Part shown: piece by piece, positions 34,301 to 45,900 of the stretch
Layout of the letters: each line of letters begins with the position of its first letter
Position numbering within the stretch: the stretch's first letter is position 1
Assembly: GCF_000091045.1 (NCBI RefSeq)
Contig: NC_006687.1
Span: 360,001 to 424,000 of the forward strand
DNA: 64,000 bases
From: Cryptococcus deneoformans JEC21
Taxonomy: Eukaryota; Basidiomycota; Tremellomycetes; Tremellales; Cryptococcaceae
Direction of reading: 5' to 3'
Translations under genes and position numbers: made by a program
Notes under the pieces: generated by a model
Databases searched by the model: none
What the model saw: only the letters and a program-made list of their open reading frames with translations
Told to the model about the DNA's origin: nothing

Positions 34301-35863
34301 CGGAACCGAACGGTAAGTCTGCTCGTGTGCATCCTGGCTATTGCCCTCTTGCTCTTGATCCCAATATCTTATCCGTGAAAATGTTTGGTACATGGTACGC
34401 TATCAACGGCTTCCTGTACTTTGCGCGCTTGCGTCGTCTCGTCAATGGGGGGGGCAAGTTCACATTCCAGGCTTTTCGCTTCTGGCAAATCTGTTGGTGG
34501 TTAACTGTGTGCCATGGTCGTTCCATGTACAAGGACGTGACATCCTTTGTACCCTTCAAGATGTCGATGTGATCTGTGCACGGATGACCTGACAAGGATT
34601 TGGCGGGTTATGTGTGATGTTCCGTGCACGGATCACCTCACTCTGTTACTCTACATGTCGAGCACGACGAGTTATTCAGTGATGGTCGTAGCCAATGTCC
34701 CGTTTCCCATGATTTTACGTATACTCATAACAGAAGAGGACATAAGCTGACAGCCTCCTTCCCCTGCAATCTTCCATATCTGCTCATCATCCCTCTCGGT
34801 TCGCCATCTTTTAGGATAGTCGACTATTTGATTTGGTTTTTTCCGGCGACGATTGCGCCCTCCAACAGACTTTCATCTTTAGAAGCACCATCTTGGGTTC
34901 AATTCACTCCAATCGCTGCATCGTGACTTTCTGAGGTGAGTTCTTGGTTCTGATTGTCCTATTCTACCAATTGCTTGGCTTTGTACCTCGACTAGCTTCT
35001 ATTTCATCTGGATTGTTATGTGTTTTTCGTCTATTGTCTTTTTTTTCTGTCATCTTTCCCACGCAAGGAGTTTACTAGCGTTCTGGATTGTCTCTGCTCG
35101 AAGTGTTGAGTCTTGGATTTTTTACATCGTGTCGGGCTCCACACGCTTCGCCTTCTGAATTTTTTGATCCGCTCATGACTGCGGTATATCGCCGATCAGC
35201 TCATAAGTATGCTGCATCCCTTTGGCTTTTCGAGTTCTCGATATTAGCCATAGGTAAGGGGAAGTAATATATCTAGAGTCTTGTCAACCCTTTCCCTTCT
35301 CGTTGTTTCCACTATATCAGTCTTTATTTCTCTCTTATTACTTTCATGCCCGCCTTCTTTTGGAGGGGACTCCACGAGGGCTATTGATTTCAGTCGTCTG
35401 ATTCTACTTCGTATTTTCCTTTCACGTTCTTGACGAAGTGTGACATTGGAGGAGCTCTTCATTACATCTCTCAGCTCCTTTGTCTCCTTGTATTGACTTC
35501 CTTGGTCCTGGAGGAGCCGTCCTTCAAAGCCATACTGCCGGGCTTGTTGTTCGGATTCGGGTGCGTATTTGGTCTTATGATTAGCATAACCCCTCTTTTT
35601 CCTTCATTACATATTTTTTATCCATTCATTAATAAGAGGATGGGTTGCGAGATGCGTCTCCCGATGGGCGCTATTTATTTTTACTGTGCACTACGTCATC
35701 ACTCGTCTTCCCTTCCTCAATTTCTCTTTGTCCGCCATTATTATTTGTCTTCCTTTTCCATCCCTCATTCCTCATTTCCCACCATTTATTTTACCATGCC
35801 CCTTTTATAACTCTTGTGCCCGTGCTAATCCGATATATTCCTATAGAAGCACAACTGGATATC
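34301..35863 (+). promoter_or_regulatory. Probable long, spliced 5' leader of the GAC1-like gene
   Basis: This stretch upstream of the GAC1-like start is strongly pyrimidine-rich on the plus strand, like fungal 5' UTRs. It has good donors at 34313 (GTAAGT) and 34936 (GTGAGT), the latter followed by a CTAG acceptor at 34994 (59-nt intron). It also holds upstream ATGs, including a 56-codon uORF at 35640-35810 and a 4-codon uORF beginning at 35796. The leader could instead be a separate non-coding RNA. Transcription is inferred, not seen. Confidence 0.45.
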
Positions 35864-38811
35864 ATGGTTTATACGGAGCCAGCACCGATATCGACACCTC
35901 CCCTCATTTCCCCCGCAAAGGAGCCGCAGGCTTGGCGCAAGGCGCATAATTCCACCAATGTAGACGATTTAGACGCAAATATGGCTTCTGCTCCTATCCA
36001 TACAATCCCTCGTCGGTCCTCCTCCAGCTCCTCTTCTCCTCAGCGCACCATCCCTCACATCCCCCGACATCACAGTGCCGGACGGCATTCATTTGTCATT
36101 TCAAAACCCCTAGAAGGCTTACCGCGGCGGTCTGGCAATTCTCCACGACCGTCAATATCTGGGCTACCGCCTGCTGGTGAGGGTAGTGCTTTAGGAATCA
36201 AGCTTCATGGAAGCCCTAACAAATCCCCTCTGTCGCCAGGGCCAAAGGATCTAGGCTCACCCTCAACAGATGGGAACGATGCTTCCTCTTTCAAAGGACA
36301 GGTCAGCCACGGCGATTCATCCTCCCATGTTATCAGTTTTGATCCCAATTTCCAACCACCCAAAAGAGACTCACCAACTCGCAATCCTCTTTCTACGTCG
36401 CCTCGCCCCGGCGCTCCTCAACGGAATTCTGGACCGGGGCATGTCCGAGGGGGCCAAGGAGCCACGGGCTCCCTTCAGATCCCATTTCCAAGTTCTGCTT
36501 CTACGTCTGAATTACCCTCCGGGCCTTCATCCTTATCCACTGTCCGTCCAAGCGCTGCCATGATCAGAAAGAAGTCGGGTGAGATTGTCAAACCATCACT
36601 CAAGCCGCGTTCATTATCTACACCAGATCTTATGCGTCAAGGTCAGGAGTCTCCCACGGACACTAGTCCCAACTCCTTCGGTACCGAGAGATCAAAAAGT
36701 GTCCGATTTGCTGACACAAGTCAAGGTGATGCCAAGGCTTTGGAAAGCGTTGTGCTGTTTCTGCGTGAACAGAAGGTCACTGCAGTGGGAAAAGCGGCGG
36801 ATCCTGACAATGCTCAGCTTACTGAGACGGAGACGGAGAATGACACCGATGCTTCTGACTTTGTACAGTTCCGTACTAGGAAGAATGCTGCTGCCCGGGC
36901 TGCGGATGAAGCCAACCAGATCCAGCTCTCTGGGGCGAGTAGAGTGCCTAGGAAGAGGACCGATTTCTCTCCAGACGCGCGGGGCAGTTTGGCAGGAGAG
37001 AATGTAATTTTGGAGAGGGTAGAGTTGCAATCAAGCACTGGCTTAACATTGAGGGGCAGCGTTATCGTTCGAAATGTGGCTTTCAGGAAATGGGTAGCCG
37101 TCAGATTTACATTGGATCAATGGCAGTGAGTCACTCTTTGCATCACTTACTGTGACATATCTGACTTCATTATAGGACTGTATCTGAGATTGCTGGTACC
37201 CATGTGTGTCACATCCCAGCTAGTACTACCGGTGATGAAGGCTGGGATAGGTTCAGTTTTTCCATCAAGCTGGAAGATTACAAGCGCAAAATCGATGAGC
37301 GCCAATTAGTCCTCTGTGTGCATTACTCCGTCGAGAACAAGGACTGGTGGGATTCAAACGATGGAATGAACTATTCCTTCACCTTCAAAAAGTCTGCGCC
37401 TAGACGAGCTTCCCGCAACTCTGGCCCTACCAGTCTTGGTGGCAGCTATTTCGATGATGGTGATTTCACATCTTCTCTCCCGGGTCTTAGAAAGGGCAAC
37501 ACCCTTCCACCATCTTCTCAAATAAAAAAGGTCTTCGGTAGCAAGGACAGTAAAGCATCTGCCGGATCCTCCCATTGGACGTTTCCTAGGTTATTTCCCA
37601 ATTTTAACAAACATGATGCCCCGCCACGCTCCGATTCGCCCGTGCAGAGCCCTCCTCCTAACTCTGCGTACGAGCCACCCGCTCCTCCAACAGTTCATGC
37701 CCATCTATCTCTTTCAAAATACTGTGCCCCTTCTCCCCCGCAGTCGCCGTCTAAAGAACAGCCTACACAGTCCCTCACTTTCCATGATCCTCATCATCCT
37801 CCTCAACGATCAAGTATGGACGTCGTGGCAGGCAACTATGCCACCATAACTTCTGATCTTCAGCCTCCTGTCTGCGAGCGCAGGAGCAGTTGGAATGGAG
37901 AGGCTAGTAGCTGGGACTGCTCGCGAGCTACGGACAATCCCGACGGGAAAAGGCCTGACGGTGACAAGACCCCTGTGGCAGTGGCATCTCGCTCACCCGT
38001 CATTTCGCCGAATGTACGCTCCCCAGATCTTTCGCCCCACAAACCCTTGACTCTGAAGCGTTCCACTGGCAATTTGCGCAAATTGGTTGAGGACGCGGAA
38101 GATGAGAATGGCTTGATGACCCCCCCTTCGTCCAAGGGGTCTTCCCCGCCTACGCCTGTTCATGCCAATTTGCCACCTGACCTCATCTATACCTCACCCG
38201 CGTCTACTGGGGACACGTCATCGGTTAATACCCTGAGCACCGAGTCTACTCCTGATTCAGCCAGTCTTTCCATTGACACTGAACCCCATGTTGAGGAACG
38301 AGGGAGAACTGGACATCCTAATGACCACAAGTTCTTTAGTGCCAATAGCTATCAAGAATTTGTAAGCTCAAACAAGTAACTCTAATCCATAATCTGTACT
38401 GACCACCATTAGCTCGATAAATTCTGTTTCTTCCAGTCCCCTCGCATGACTCCCAATGAACTAGAACCAATGAGTCGACCATCACACATCCCTATCTCCG
38501 GAAGCAATTCCCCCAATGGCTTCCCTTTTTTCGGTCATTCCAATGCCAGCCACTCCCCTCGTAGCACTCCTACTCCTACAAGGCATTACAATTCGGCACA
38601 GGAAGCTTTCGGCTTCAGTGCACCTTCTGAAGACGTGACCCCCACCAAACGAGAGTCTTTGATGCCGCACATGGCCCACCCTCAGCCTGTACAAGACTCT
38701 TCCGTCTCCCAGATTGTTAGCGGCTATCACGCAAACCCTGCCGACACCATGGCTTGGGCTCAACAAATTCACAGCAATAGTGTCTCCCCCTCTCTGGCCG
38801 CCGCCAAATGA
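35864..38811 (+). CDS. Protein phosphatase 1 regulatory/glycogen-targeting subunit (GAC1/PPP1R3 type, CBM21)
   Basis: Exons 35864-37125, 37176-38361 and 38437-38811 give about 940 residues. The PP1-docking RVxF motif is KSVRFAD (residues about 278-284). The CBM21 carbohydrate-binding domain spans about 380-500: VILERVELQSSTGLTLRGSV, NVAFRKWVAVRFTLDQW, then DRFSFSIKLEDY, LVLCVHYSVENKDWWDSNDG and MNYSFTF. Both flanks are long, Ser/Pro-rich and disordered. Such proteins bring PP1 (Glc7) to glycogen to activate glycogen synthase. The last intron has two in-frame acceptors (after 38412 or 38436), differing by 8 codons. The frame upstream of the start is open but has no in-frame ATG before 35864. 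The very long leader suggests regulated translation (inference). Confidence 0.88.
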
Positions 38812-39321
38812 TTCTTCCGCCCGTATGGTCGTGTCCGCGAACCTTGTCCATTTCTTCCTCAAAAGGCACATTGTTTTGTGCTTCATATTTCTCTGTACCA
38901 TTAGACATCACTTATCTTGCTCTTTTAGCATGTTTTTTTCAGTGACTTTCTGATCGACGTATTGTTTATCGTTTATGGCACCATCCTCCCCTACCCTATC
39001 ACTGTATAGCTCTTCAACGTCTCGTTTCGTCTTTCTCATACATTATTCACTGTCATAGTTTTTAAGGGTTTATCATGTAGCTAGAATATCATAACATTCT
39101 TTCATTGTATAATAGACAGTCGCCTGTCTCTGCGTGGGGCAGTATCGATTCTAGATAAGTGTCAAATGGAAGGACAGTCAGGATCCAAAATGCAGACTTT
39201 CATCCATACTGTGAATGGACACTGTACATTTATTTACACACAGATTGAGATACAGGAGTTATTGTAAATACACTGAGCAAGGCGCGTAAAGCATTCGCAA
39301 GCATACACGTTAAGGAAGGCC
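38812..39321. other. Convergent 3' UTR region
   Basis: This 510-bp stretch lies between the stops of the GAC1-like and HVA22/REEP-like genes. It is T-rich on the left and A/T-rich around 39090-39110, consistent with 3' UTRs. No gene or repeat is noted. Confidence 0.4.
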
Positions 39322-40810
39322 TTAGTCGATCTTATCCCTGTCATCCCTGTCATCATTCATGCCAGCGGGTCCACCCCATCCAAACCAATTCTTCTTTCCC
39401 TGCATCCGTGACCTGGAGTTATTCATTTCTTGTAGCTCGTCCTTCCCAATTTGCTCATATCCTTCATATCTGGAGCCGAGAGACTCATCTGAACTGCGTG
39501 ACGAGGATTGAGACATCCGTGCAGGACCTGCAGGACCTGATGCGGATCTGCCCGAAAAGCCTTGGGGAGGAGACCTAGCGGAGCTAAGCGCTTGATACTG
39601 TTGTTGCTGCTTGAGGTTGTTCAGGCTTGGATATTGGCCTGCACTGTTATTGCTGGATGCGTGCATAAAAGCGCGGGAACGCAAAGAGGGGTCAGATTGC
39701 TGCTGATGGACAGGAGGAGTCGGGACAGGGACGGGCATGGTCATCTGCTGAGGCATCTGAGTCGCACGGGATTGTGGTGTGATACTTGATGAGGCGCCTC
39801 CTTGAGATTCGCCAGCTTGCCCTTTAGCTGAAGCTGCCGCAGCGGAAAGGGCTGTGAGGGCAACCGGCATGTATCTGATGTTCGGTTAGAAAATGATTCC
39901 CACATCCAATGCGATCTAAGATTATACACACCTCCCAGCATAATTTGAAACAAAATGCAACGCCGTCTGAAGAGCACCGGACGCAGGGTCAGAAAGAGTA
40001 GGAGGTTGGTGCACATCCTGAGCAGGATAACCTCCTTCATTAGGTCGGCCTTGACCTTGGTTTTGAGCCAACATGGCAGCCGCTTGAAGCTGCTCATCAG
40101 GCAACGTAATCTGTTCCAATGAATGAGCTTAAGAGATATAATATGAGGAAGAAGAGATTTACGTTGAGCTGAACCTTTGCCTTTTGCCAAATCCAACCCA
40201 CGCTTTCCACCAAAGCAAAGCCTGCGCGACTGCGTGAAGAAGCGAGGAAGGCATCGATGTCTTGCTCGTGCTCCTGAAAAAATGGTGAGAGATGAGAACG
40301 GTAGATATATGTGGAGGCCTGTGCCCAGAAAGATGAAGGAACGAATCAGCGGATTTCCCGAATATACTTGTAATACGGTCCTTCTTACTTCAAATTGTGG
40401 CAACGACAAAGAAAGGAACACAAAAGTCTTAATAAGACTGTAGAACGGCATCCTGGGATCATTAAAAACCGGTTAGATAGTTAAACGTTGGCACCATCAG
40501 AAACTTTCAGGCCGTCACACTTACCATGTAATAGTCCACCCGATTATAGCTTCAACAGCTGTCCAAGTCCCAACCACTGCCCAGTACATCAACCATCTCT
40601 CCACTTGAGCCATCGCTTCGGGTGAGCTTTCTGGGTGGATAGATAATGCCTTGTAGGATGCATATGCTGGGTATAGGTAAGAGCAAATGTTACTGTGGGT
40701 AGTGAGTTAGCCGTGGCGGTTGATGGTCGATACTGTTTGCGACATGCTAACAGCGGAAAATGGAGTGCCGCCACTTACCATGCCCACCTGCAGAGAAGGC
40801 CGAATACCAT
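39322..40810 (-). CDS. HVA22/REEP (TB2/DP1) family ER membrane-shaping protein
   Basis: Six exons (40779-40810, 40525-40692, 40389-40452, 40163-40318, 39932-40110, 39322-39874) encode 383 residues. The N-terminus MVFGLLCRWACNICSYLYPAYASYKAL is the TB2/DP1 hallmark (YPAYASYKAL). Hydrophobic hairpins follow (WLMYWAVVGTWTAVEAIIGWT; FYSLIKTFVFLSLSLPQF), then STYIYRSHLSPFFQEHEQDIDAFL and the helix GFALVESVGWIWQKAKVQL. This order matches REEP1-4/HVA22 rather than short Yop1. These proteins wedge into the ER membrane and shape tubules or contact microtubules. The C-terminal 220 residues are Gln/Ser/Pro-rich and disordered and end with an acidic DDRDDRDKID. Confidence 0.87.
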
Positions 40811-41234
40811 AGCGAAAAATGGGTCAGCAAGTGTATGAGAGTCCTGTAAGAGTTATGGGCAGCGTCAATGGAGGGGAAATGATAGTCAGTCGACGCAACA
40901 GATGTAGCAATACATCGATACACTGCACTGCACTCAGCTCGCCGACGAAAGCGCCTGCTGAGCCTATCGGTCGGCCGGTGAATGATATCAATCATCGGAC
41001 ATCGCCGCTATCACACATAAAAAATATAATATTATTATTTAATTATAACAGTAGACTCTGTTTACATAACAGCTGTTAACCACGACAGCTGCATAACAGC
41101 TGCCAGTAATGTAAGATGCAATACATAATGATAACGGTGGTGGACATGGTACAGATGACGGACAGCGTATGTGCGGACCTTATGATATCATAAAAGCTTC
41201 GTATCATGCAGATAGGTGGTCGTGAGAAGTATAA
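40811..41234. other. Intergenic region upstream of the HVA22/REEP gene
   Basis: This 424-bp spacer lies between the HVA22/REEP start and the SGF11 stop, both on the minus strand. It includes a cluster of three CAGCTG palindromes at 41070-41102 (listed separately) and an AT-rich patch (41020-41050). No gene is seen. Confidence 0.4.
41070..41102. promoter_or_regulatory. Cluster of three CAGCTG E-box palindromes
   Basis: CAGCTG occurs at 41070-41075, 41086-41091 and 41097-41102. Two copies sit in the direct repeat CATAACAGCTG. The hexamer is an E-box recognised by bHLH factors in other eukaryotes. It lies 260 bp upstream of the HVA22/REEP start; binding is untested. Confidence 0.4.
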
Positions 41235-42456
41235 TCAATAGTCGTCGTCGGCGTCCTCACTGGATTCGTCCCCTAGGACAATCTCCGGTAAGGTATTCCT
41301 GGCACCTGGCAGAGTCTTAGAACCCGTGACACCAGTACCAGAGCTGGCAACGGATATGACTGATTTCTCTGGCGAAGATACTGGTGACGATTGCGTCGTT
41401 TGACGATTCGTGGGTGGTCTCCCCAGCTTGGAGGGTGGGAGAGTTTGGCGGGGGAATTGGGGAGTGGGGGTTCCTGAACAATGGTCTATGAGCCAAGTAT
41501 CACTTGCCGCAAACGCAAGTACTGAAGAACATACCAGCACTGGATCCTCGCTTCGCCTTCTTCCCTTTGGCGACAGACTTGTTGGGGGATCCATTCCTTC
41601 TGGTTGAATTGTTTTGAGTTTCTGTGCCATAAGTCAGAGCTGGAAACCAACGTGACAACTTACTCTTCTTTTTGTTGCTACCAACACTATCTGCATCTGA
41701 ACCCCAGTCGCCATTTTCACTACCTGTGGCCAGATACGGCGAAGGACTGGATCGATCATGTCCGGTTCCTAGGCGAGCTTTGACAGCAGCTGAACGAGCA
41801 GCCACTCGCCGAATAGAGCCGTTGAGTCCCATACATTTAGCAAGATGGGGCGCATATCGATTGGAGGCAATCTATAGAAGGTTTCGCAATCAGCAAGTCT
41901 TATGGATTGAGGCACGGCTGGAATTTGGACTCACAGGCCGGGAGCAGACCAGGCAATCAAAGAAGGCATTCCCACTACTATCAATTTTTCCACTCCCACT
42001 ACCCACACCAGTTGATCCTCCTGTACCCTTTTCAGGACCAACAGCGTATCCACTTGATCGCCCACCTGCTTCAGAGATACATTGCGGCGTTTGAGCTCTT
42101 GACGAACTCCCTGAGGCATCCGCTGATGTGTGAAGAGACTTTGAACAGCTTGCGACGTTGTTCGGTAAAAGAGGTAGGTGACTGCGACATCTATAATGAT
42201 GGGTATTCCCCGCATCAGATGGGTGCCATGTTCGGTAAGTGATCAAGTTACCTTGTCCCACATGTCCCACAGATGACTCGGCCTCGCTTTACTTCACGGT
42301 GGGCAGAAATGGTAGTGGTAAGAATGAGATCATCTAGCATCTCATCCAAGATGATTTTGGTCTATTGATTCCAACCGGGTACTTTAGTATGCAAAGACGA
42401 CTGTTCCCTGCGGAACCACTCACGACCGAGCGAATTTCCTCCTTCTTGTCGGGCAT
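41235..42456 (-). CDS. SGF11: SAGA-associated factor 11 (Sgf11) homologue
   Basis: Six exons (42424-42456, 42252-42361, 41935-42190, 41664-41871, 41535-41621, 41235-41485) give 314 residues. The N-terminal helix (MPDKKEEIRSVTKIILDEML, then DDLILTTTISAHREVKRGRV) matches the part of Sgf11 that inserts into Sgf73/Sus1. It is followed by CGTCGTRC, also seen in fungal Sgf11. The single zinc finger is FDCLVCSRPIASNRYAPHLAKCMG, with two Cys in CLVC, then His and Cys, interrupted by an intron. The segment after it (SIRRVAARSAAVKAR) is the basic helix that touches the nucleosome in yeast. The C-terminal 150 residues are disordered. The protein should activate Ubp8 deubiquitination of H2B within SAGA. 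Confidence 0.87.
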
Positions 42457-42963
42457 GGTCGGCAGACTGTCGGCACTGGATCTTATGTTGAATAGGAAGG
42501 ATGGGACGTGAGAGTGCTCTACGCAGTTGCAATGGATCTGAGTGCCCTGGGCACATGTGGTAATGCCGGCGAGGAGGAGGATATGGGGATGTGTCGATTA
42601 GATGAGATGGCAGCAATTAAATACGACGTACGTAGAATGGCCCAACGCATCGGATTCAAGCGGGTCCTTTGTCCCTGAAATCGCGGCTATCCATCCCACC
42701 TCTGGTAAACCTTCTCAGCTTCTATTCGAGCAAAAAATGTGTCTCCTTTTTATTATCATTCTGCTTGCTTGTTGAGACCAATAATTCTATATGCGATAAG
42801 ACCTTCTGACACTTTACGATACAGAAGGGGGCCGCTCATTCATATTCATCCATAAGCCATCAATGCTAAAGATTGTATCATCACCGGTATCCGATTTGGT
42901 TGTATATATCTTTGTCACTCATTTGCAAGACTTTATTGTATGCTACCCTATTGCCAGAGTTTC
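42457..42963. other. Intergenic region between two minus-strand genes
   Basis: This 507-bp stretch holds the SGF11 promoter side and the PLD 3' UTR. No gene, repeat or RNA structure is recognised. Confidence 0.35.
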
Positions 42964-45900
42964 TTAGACATATAGCGCCAAGGTGTAAGGATTGACGGAA
43001 AGCCAATCGCCTTCCGTCATCCATTTAAGATCCTGTAGGTCGAGCATTTAGCTCAATAAAGATTAATAACCAGTTACGTACAATGCAGAAGTTAATAGGC
43101 ATGTCAACCAAATGGCCCTTGATCTTGCCCAGCTCTTCTTTCACTTGCTGAAGGGTAAGAGATTTGTCAATGACATGACCAGTCTAAAAAGATTACGCGG
43201 TCAGATAATCATTGTCCATGGTACAACAGCTGGCGCGTATAATTTGGCTCACAGAGACACCGGCATGCGGTTTCAAGTATTCCTTGTAGTCTTCCCAGTT
43301 TCTGATACCATCACTGGGCACCTTTGAAGATTGTGTCAGTCCCCGGACCAACAATAGTGTGTAATGCACACTCACAGGCCTGAAAACATTTTCAAATGCT
43401 TCCCTGTTTCTTCTTCCGGTTCCAATCCACAGATCTGTGAATTCGTCGGACAGAACATCCTCAACGGCCTTGTCCTCCTCGGAACCAAAGTCATACATGT
43501 GAGGGGTAGGAACCGGGTGCATTGAGGCCGTAGGCTGGTCCTTCTCATCAAAAGCTGGTTGCGACGGCAATAGACCAATATGTTCTGATAATCGCATTTA
43601 GCTTAGGCCCGGAAACATCAATATAAAACGTTTACCTCGCATGAGAGTTCGACGTAGCGTCGTAGCATAAGCCGAAGCCATGTACTTCTTACCGTCCATC
43701 ATGGACTCAACCATGTCAGAATCCTCTGTAATCATATTAATTTTCCAGTTCATGACTTGTCTTACCTGGCTTACCGATCACCAGCGCAATCTCAGAATCA
43801 TGATCTCCGTTCATTGAACGATCATTGATGTTTGCACTACCACAGATGACTCGTCTGTCATCCACAATCATGATCTTACTGTGGATGTAGCAAAGCTGTC
43901 ACGGAGATATAGTCAGCGACGAGCTCTAAACAGCGATAGGGACTCATACCTCAGACACGAAACATGAGAGCTCCTCCTCTTCTGTACCGTCCCACTTCTC
44001 ATCGAATAGAGTAGTGGTGTCTTGTAGAGCATGTTGACACACTGTATAGAATGTCAGTAATTCGTCAACCTCGAGCATAGACAAAGCAATCTCAATCGTA
44101 CCGTTGTCGGATCTGTAGAAGGATCGTCAATACACAAGCAGCATATCGATTTACAAGGTAGACTTACACGTGCTTATCATCATTCTGTGCAGCCTGTTGG
44201 AATCTTTTGATGATGTCCTTAGCTTCATCCATGGTCTTAGGCAGTCTAACAGCGTTTTGTACCGTATCTTTCTTGCCTATCTCGTCTACACCTGTTGTTT
44301 GGTCATGAGGCTGCTCGATGTTAACCACCTCATCGGCACCGCCGCCGCTGATATCTTCTGAGCCAGCGTAGATTTTAGCAAGAGCGACTTGAGCTTGATG
44401 GAAGGTGATTCCAGACTTTGGCATATGATGAGCTTTGTATCTCAGAGAGAGAAACGAATCGTTCACCTTTTTTTCCATAGCTTTAATACGACTCCAAGGA
44501 GTGTTGATACGATCGTAGGAACGCAAGTTCCAAAACTAGCAGGAAGTCAGCTACTGCAAGCCCCAAGTTCATGTTACTTTCAGACCCACGGAGATATAGT
44601 CAGTTCTATGGACCAGATGTCAACCACGCCTGATTTTGCGTGCGAAATGTTACTTACGGCTCGAACCCAGCTTCACGGACCATCTCGAAAATGGAGGCGC
44701 CGCCACGATTAATAGTGCGATACTACGAATCATCAGCCACAAACACCTTTTCGCTGCACATGCACGTACCTGGGCCTCCATGATAGCCTTAATGCCTGAC
44801 TGACTCTGGATATCTCCAGGCTGCATAATTACATCAATAGCTGCAACATGGATCAAAATCCGGTCTTAGGTACTCACGAAAGCACTAAATTGAAGATAGT
44901 TAGCATTTAGTCAGTCTACAAAAATGCGTGACCACTTACGGTACTGCGGGGATGAGAATGAAGACCTTGAATTTCCTGCCCTCTTGAGCAGCTGAGATAA
45001 TTCTCTGCGCCAACGCGAGGGCTAAGAGAAGATTATTACAGGGTCCTATCTGGAACTGAAACAACTTACCGATAAGGTTCTTCACTGGCTGATCATCCTT
45101 GCAGCTCGAAATACTATTGTTCCAACAGTTAGCAAAAAATCCCTCCTCCATTATCGCTGTTAGATGCTATCTCACACTTTTCCGAGGTCAGCGCATCCAG
45201 GCAAGAGGAGCAAGTGTTCAGTACTCACAAAATTGATTCTCAATATAGATGCAGTGATTAGCCTCTCGGATCAGCCCAATATACGCCTCTTTAACAGATC
45301 CATTAGCTTCCATAAGGCCCAACTATCCGCAGACTCACGTTGAATACTATTTTCCAAGAGGATACCATGACTCCAATCAGCTGCAGATCGAACTACCTAG
45401 CATAACCAAATCAGTCAATATCCGGATACGCAAATCGGCCACTTTTAAGCTTACCTGGACCCTAGAAGTACCATGTGGAATTGGCTCAGTAGCTCTGGGT
45501 GCCTCAGAAGGAGGGAAATGGTAGGGGTGGAAGAATTGACGACCTGCCTTCAAAGCCAAAAGTAAGCAGCTGGTGTCCGTGAAGAAAGAAAGCACTTACT
45601 TCTTTCCACTCGGATAAGTGGGGATGGTTGAGACGAAACTCGTTGTCTTCGATTAGTTTCTTTTCACCTTCGCGAGATCGGACCTCATCCCAGGCTAGTC
45701 GGACATGAGCTGAAGATGCAGCAGATTGGAAAAAAAGGAAAACGCACGGCCAGGAAGAGAAAGCCACTCCATCCTGTGGTTGTGCTTGTACCTTGTACAT
45801 GGGTGAGTAAGGCAACAGTACTGGCGTAATAAACTTATATTCACTTGAATTTCTTGACAAAGTTCCACCTCTCGCAAAAGTGCTGAACCAAATCAACAAC

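Noticed and set aside
35645..35863. In-frame 73-codon extension before the GAC1-like start
   Set aside because: It has no ATG in that frame and its translation is a hydrophobic string typical of pyrimidine-rich leader DNA.
44821..44877. Alternative acceptor TTGCAG inside the intron after the 7-nt PLD exon
   Set aside because: It would give a 37-nt intron and a broken frame, whereas the ATTATGCAG acceptor restores PAFPGDIQ.
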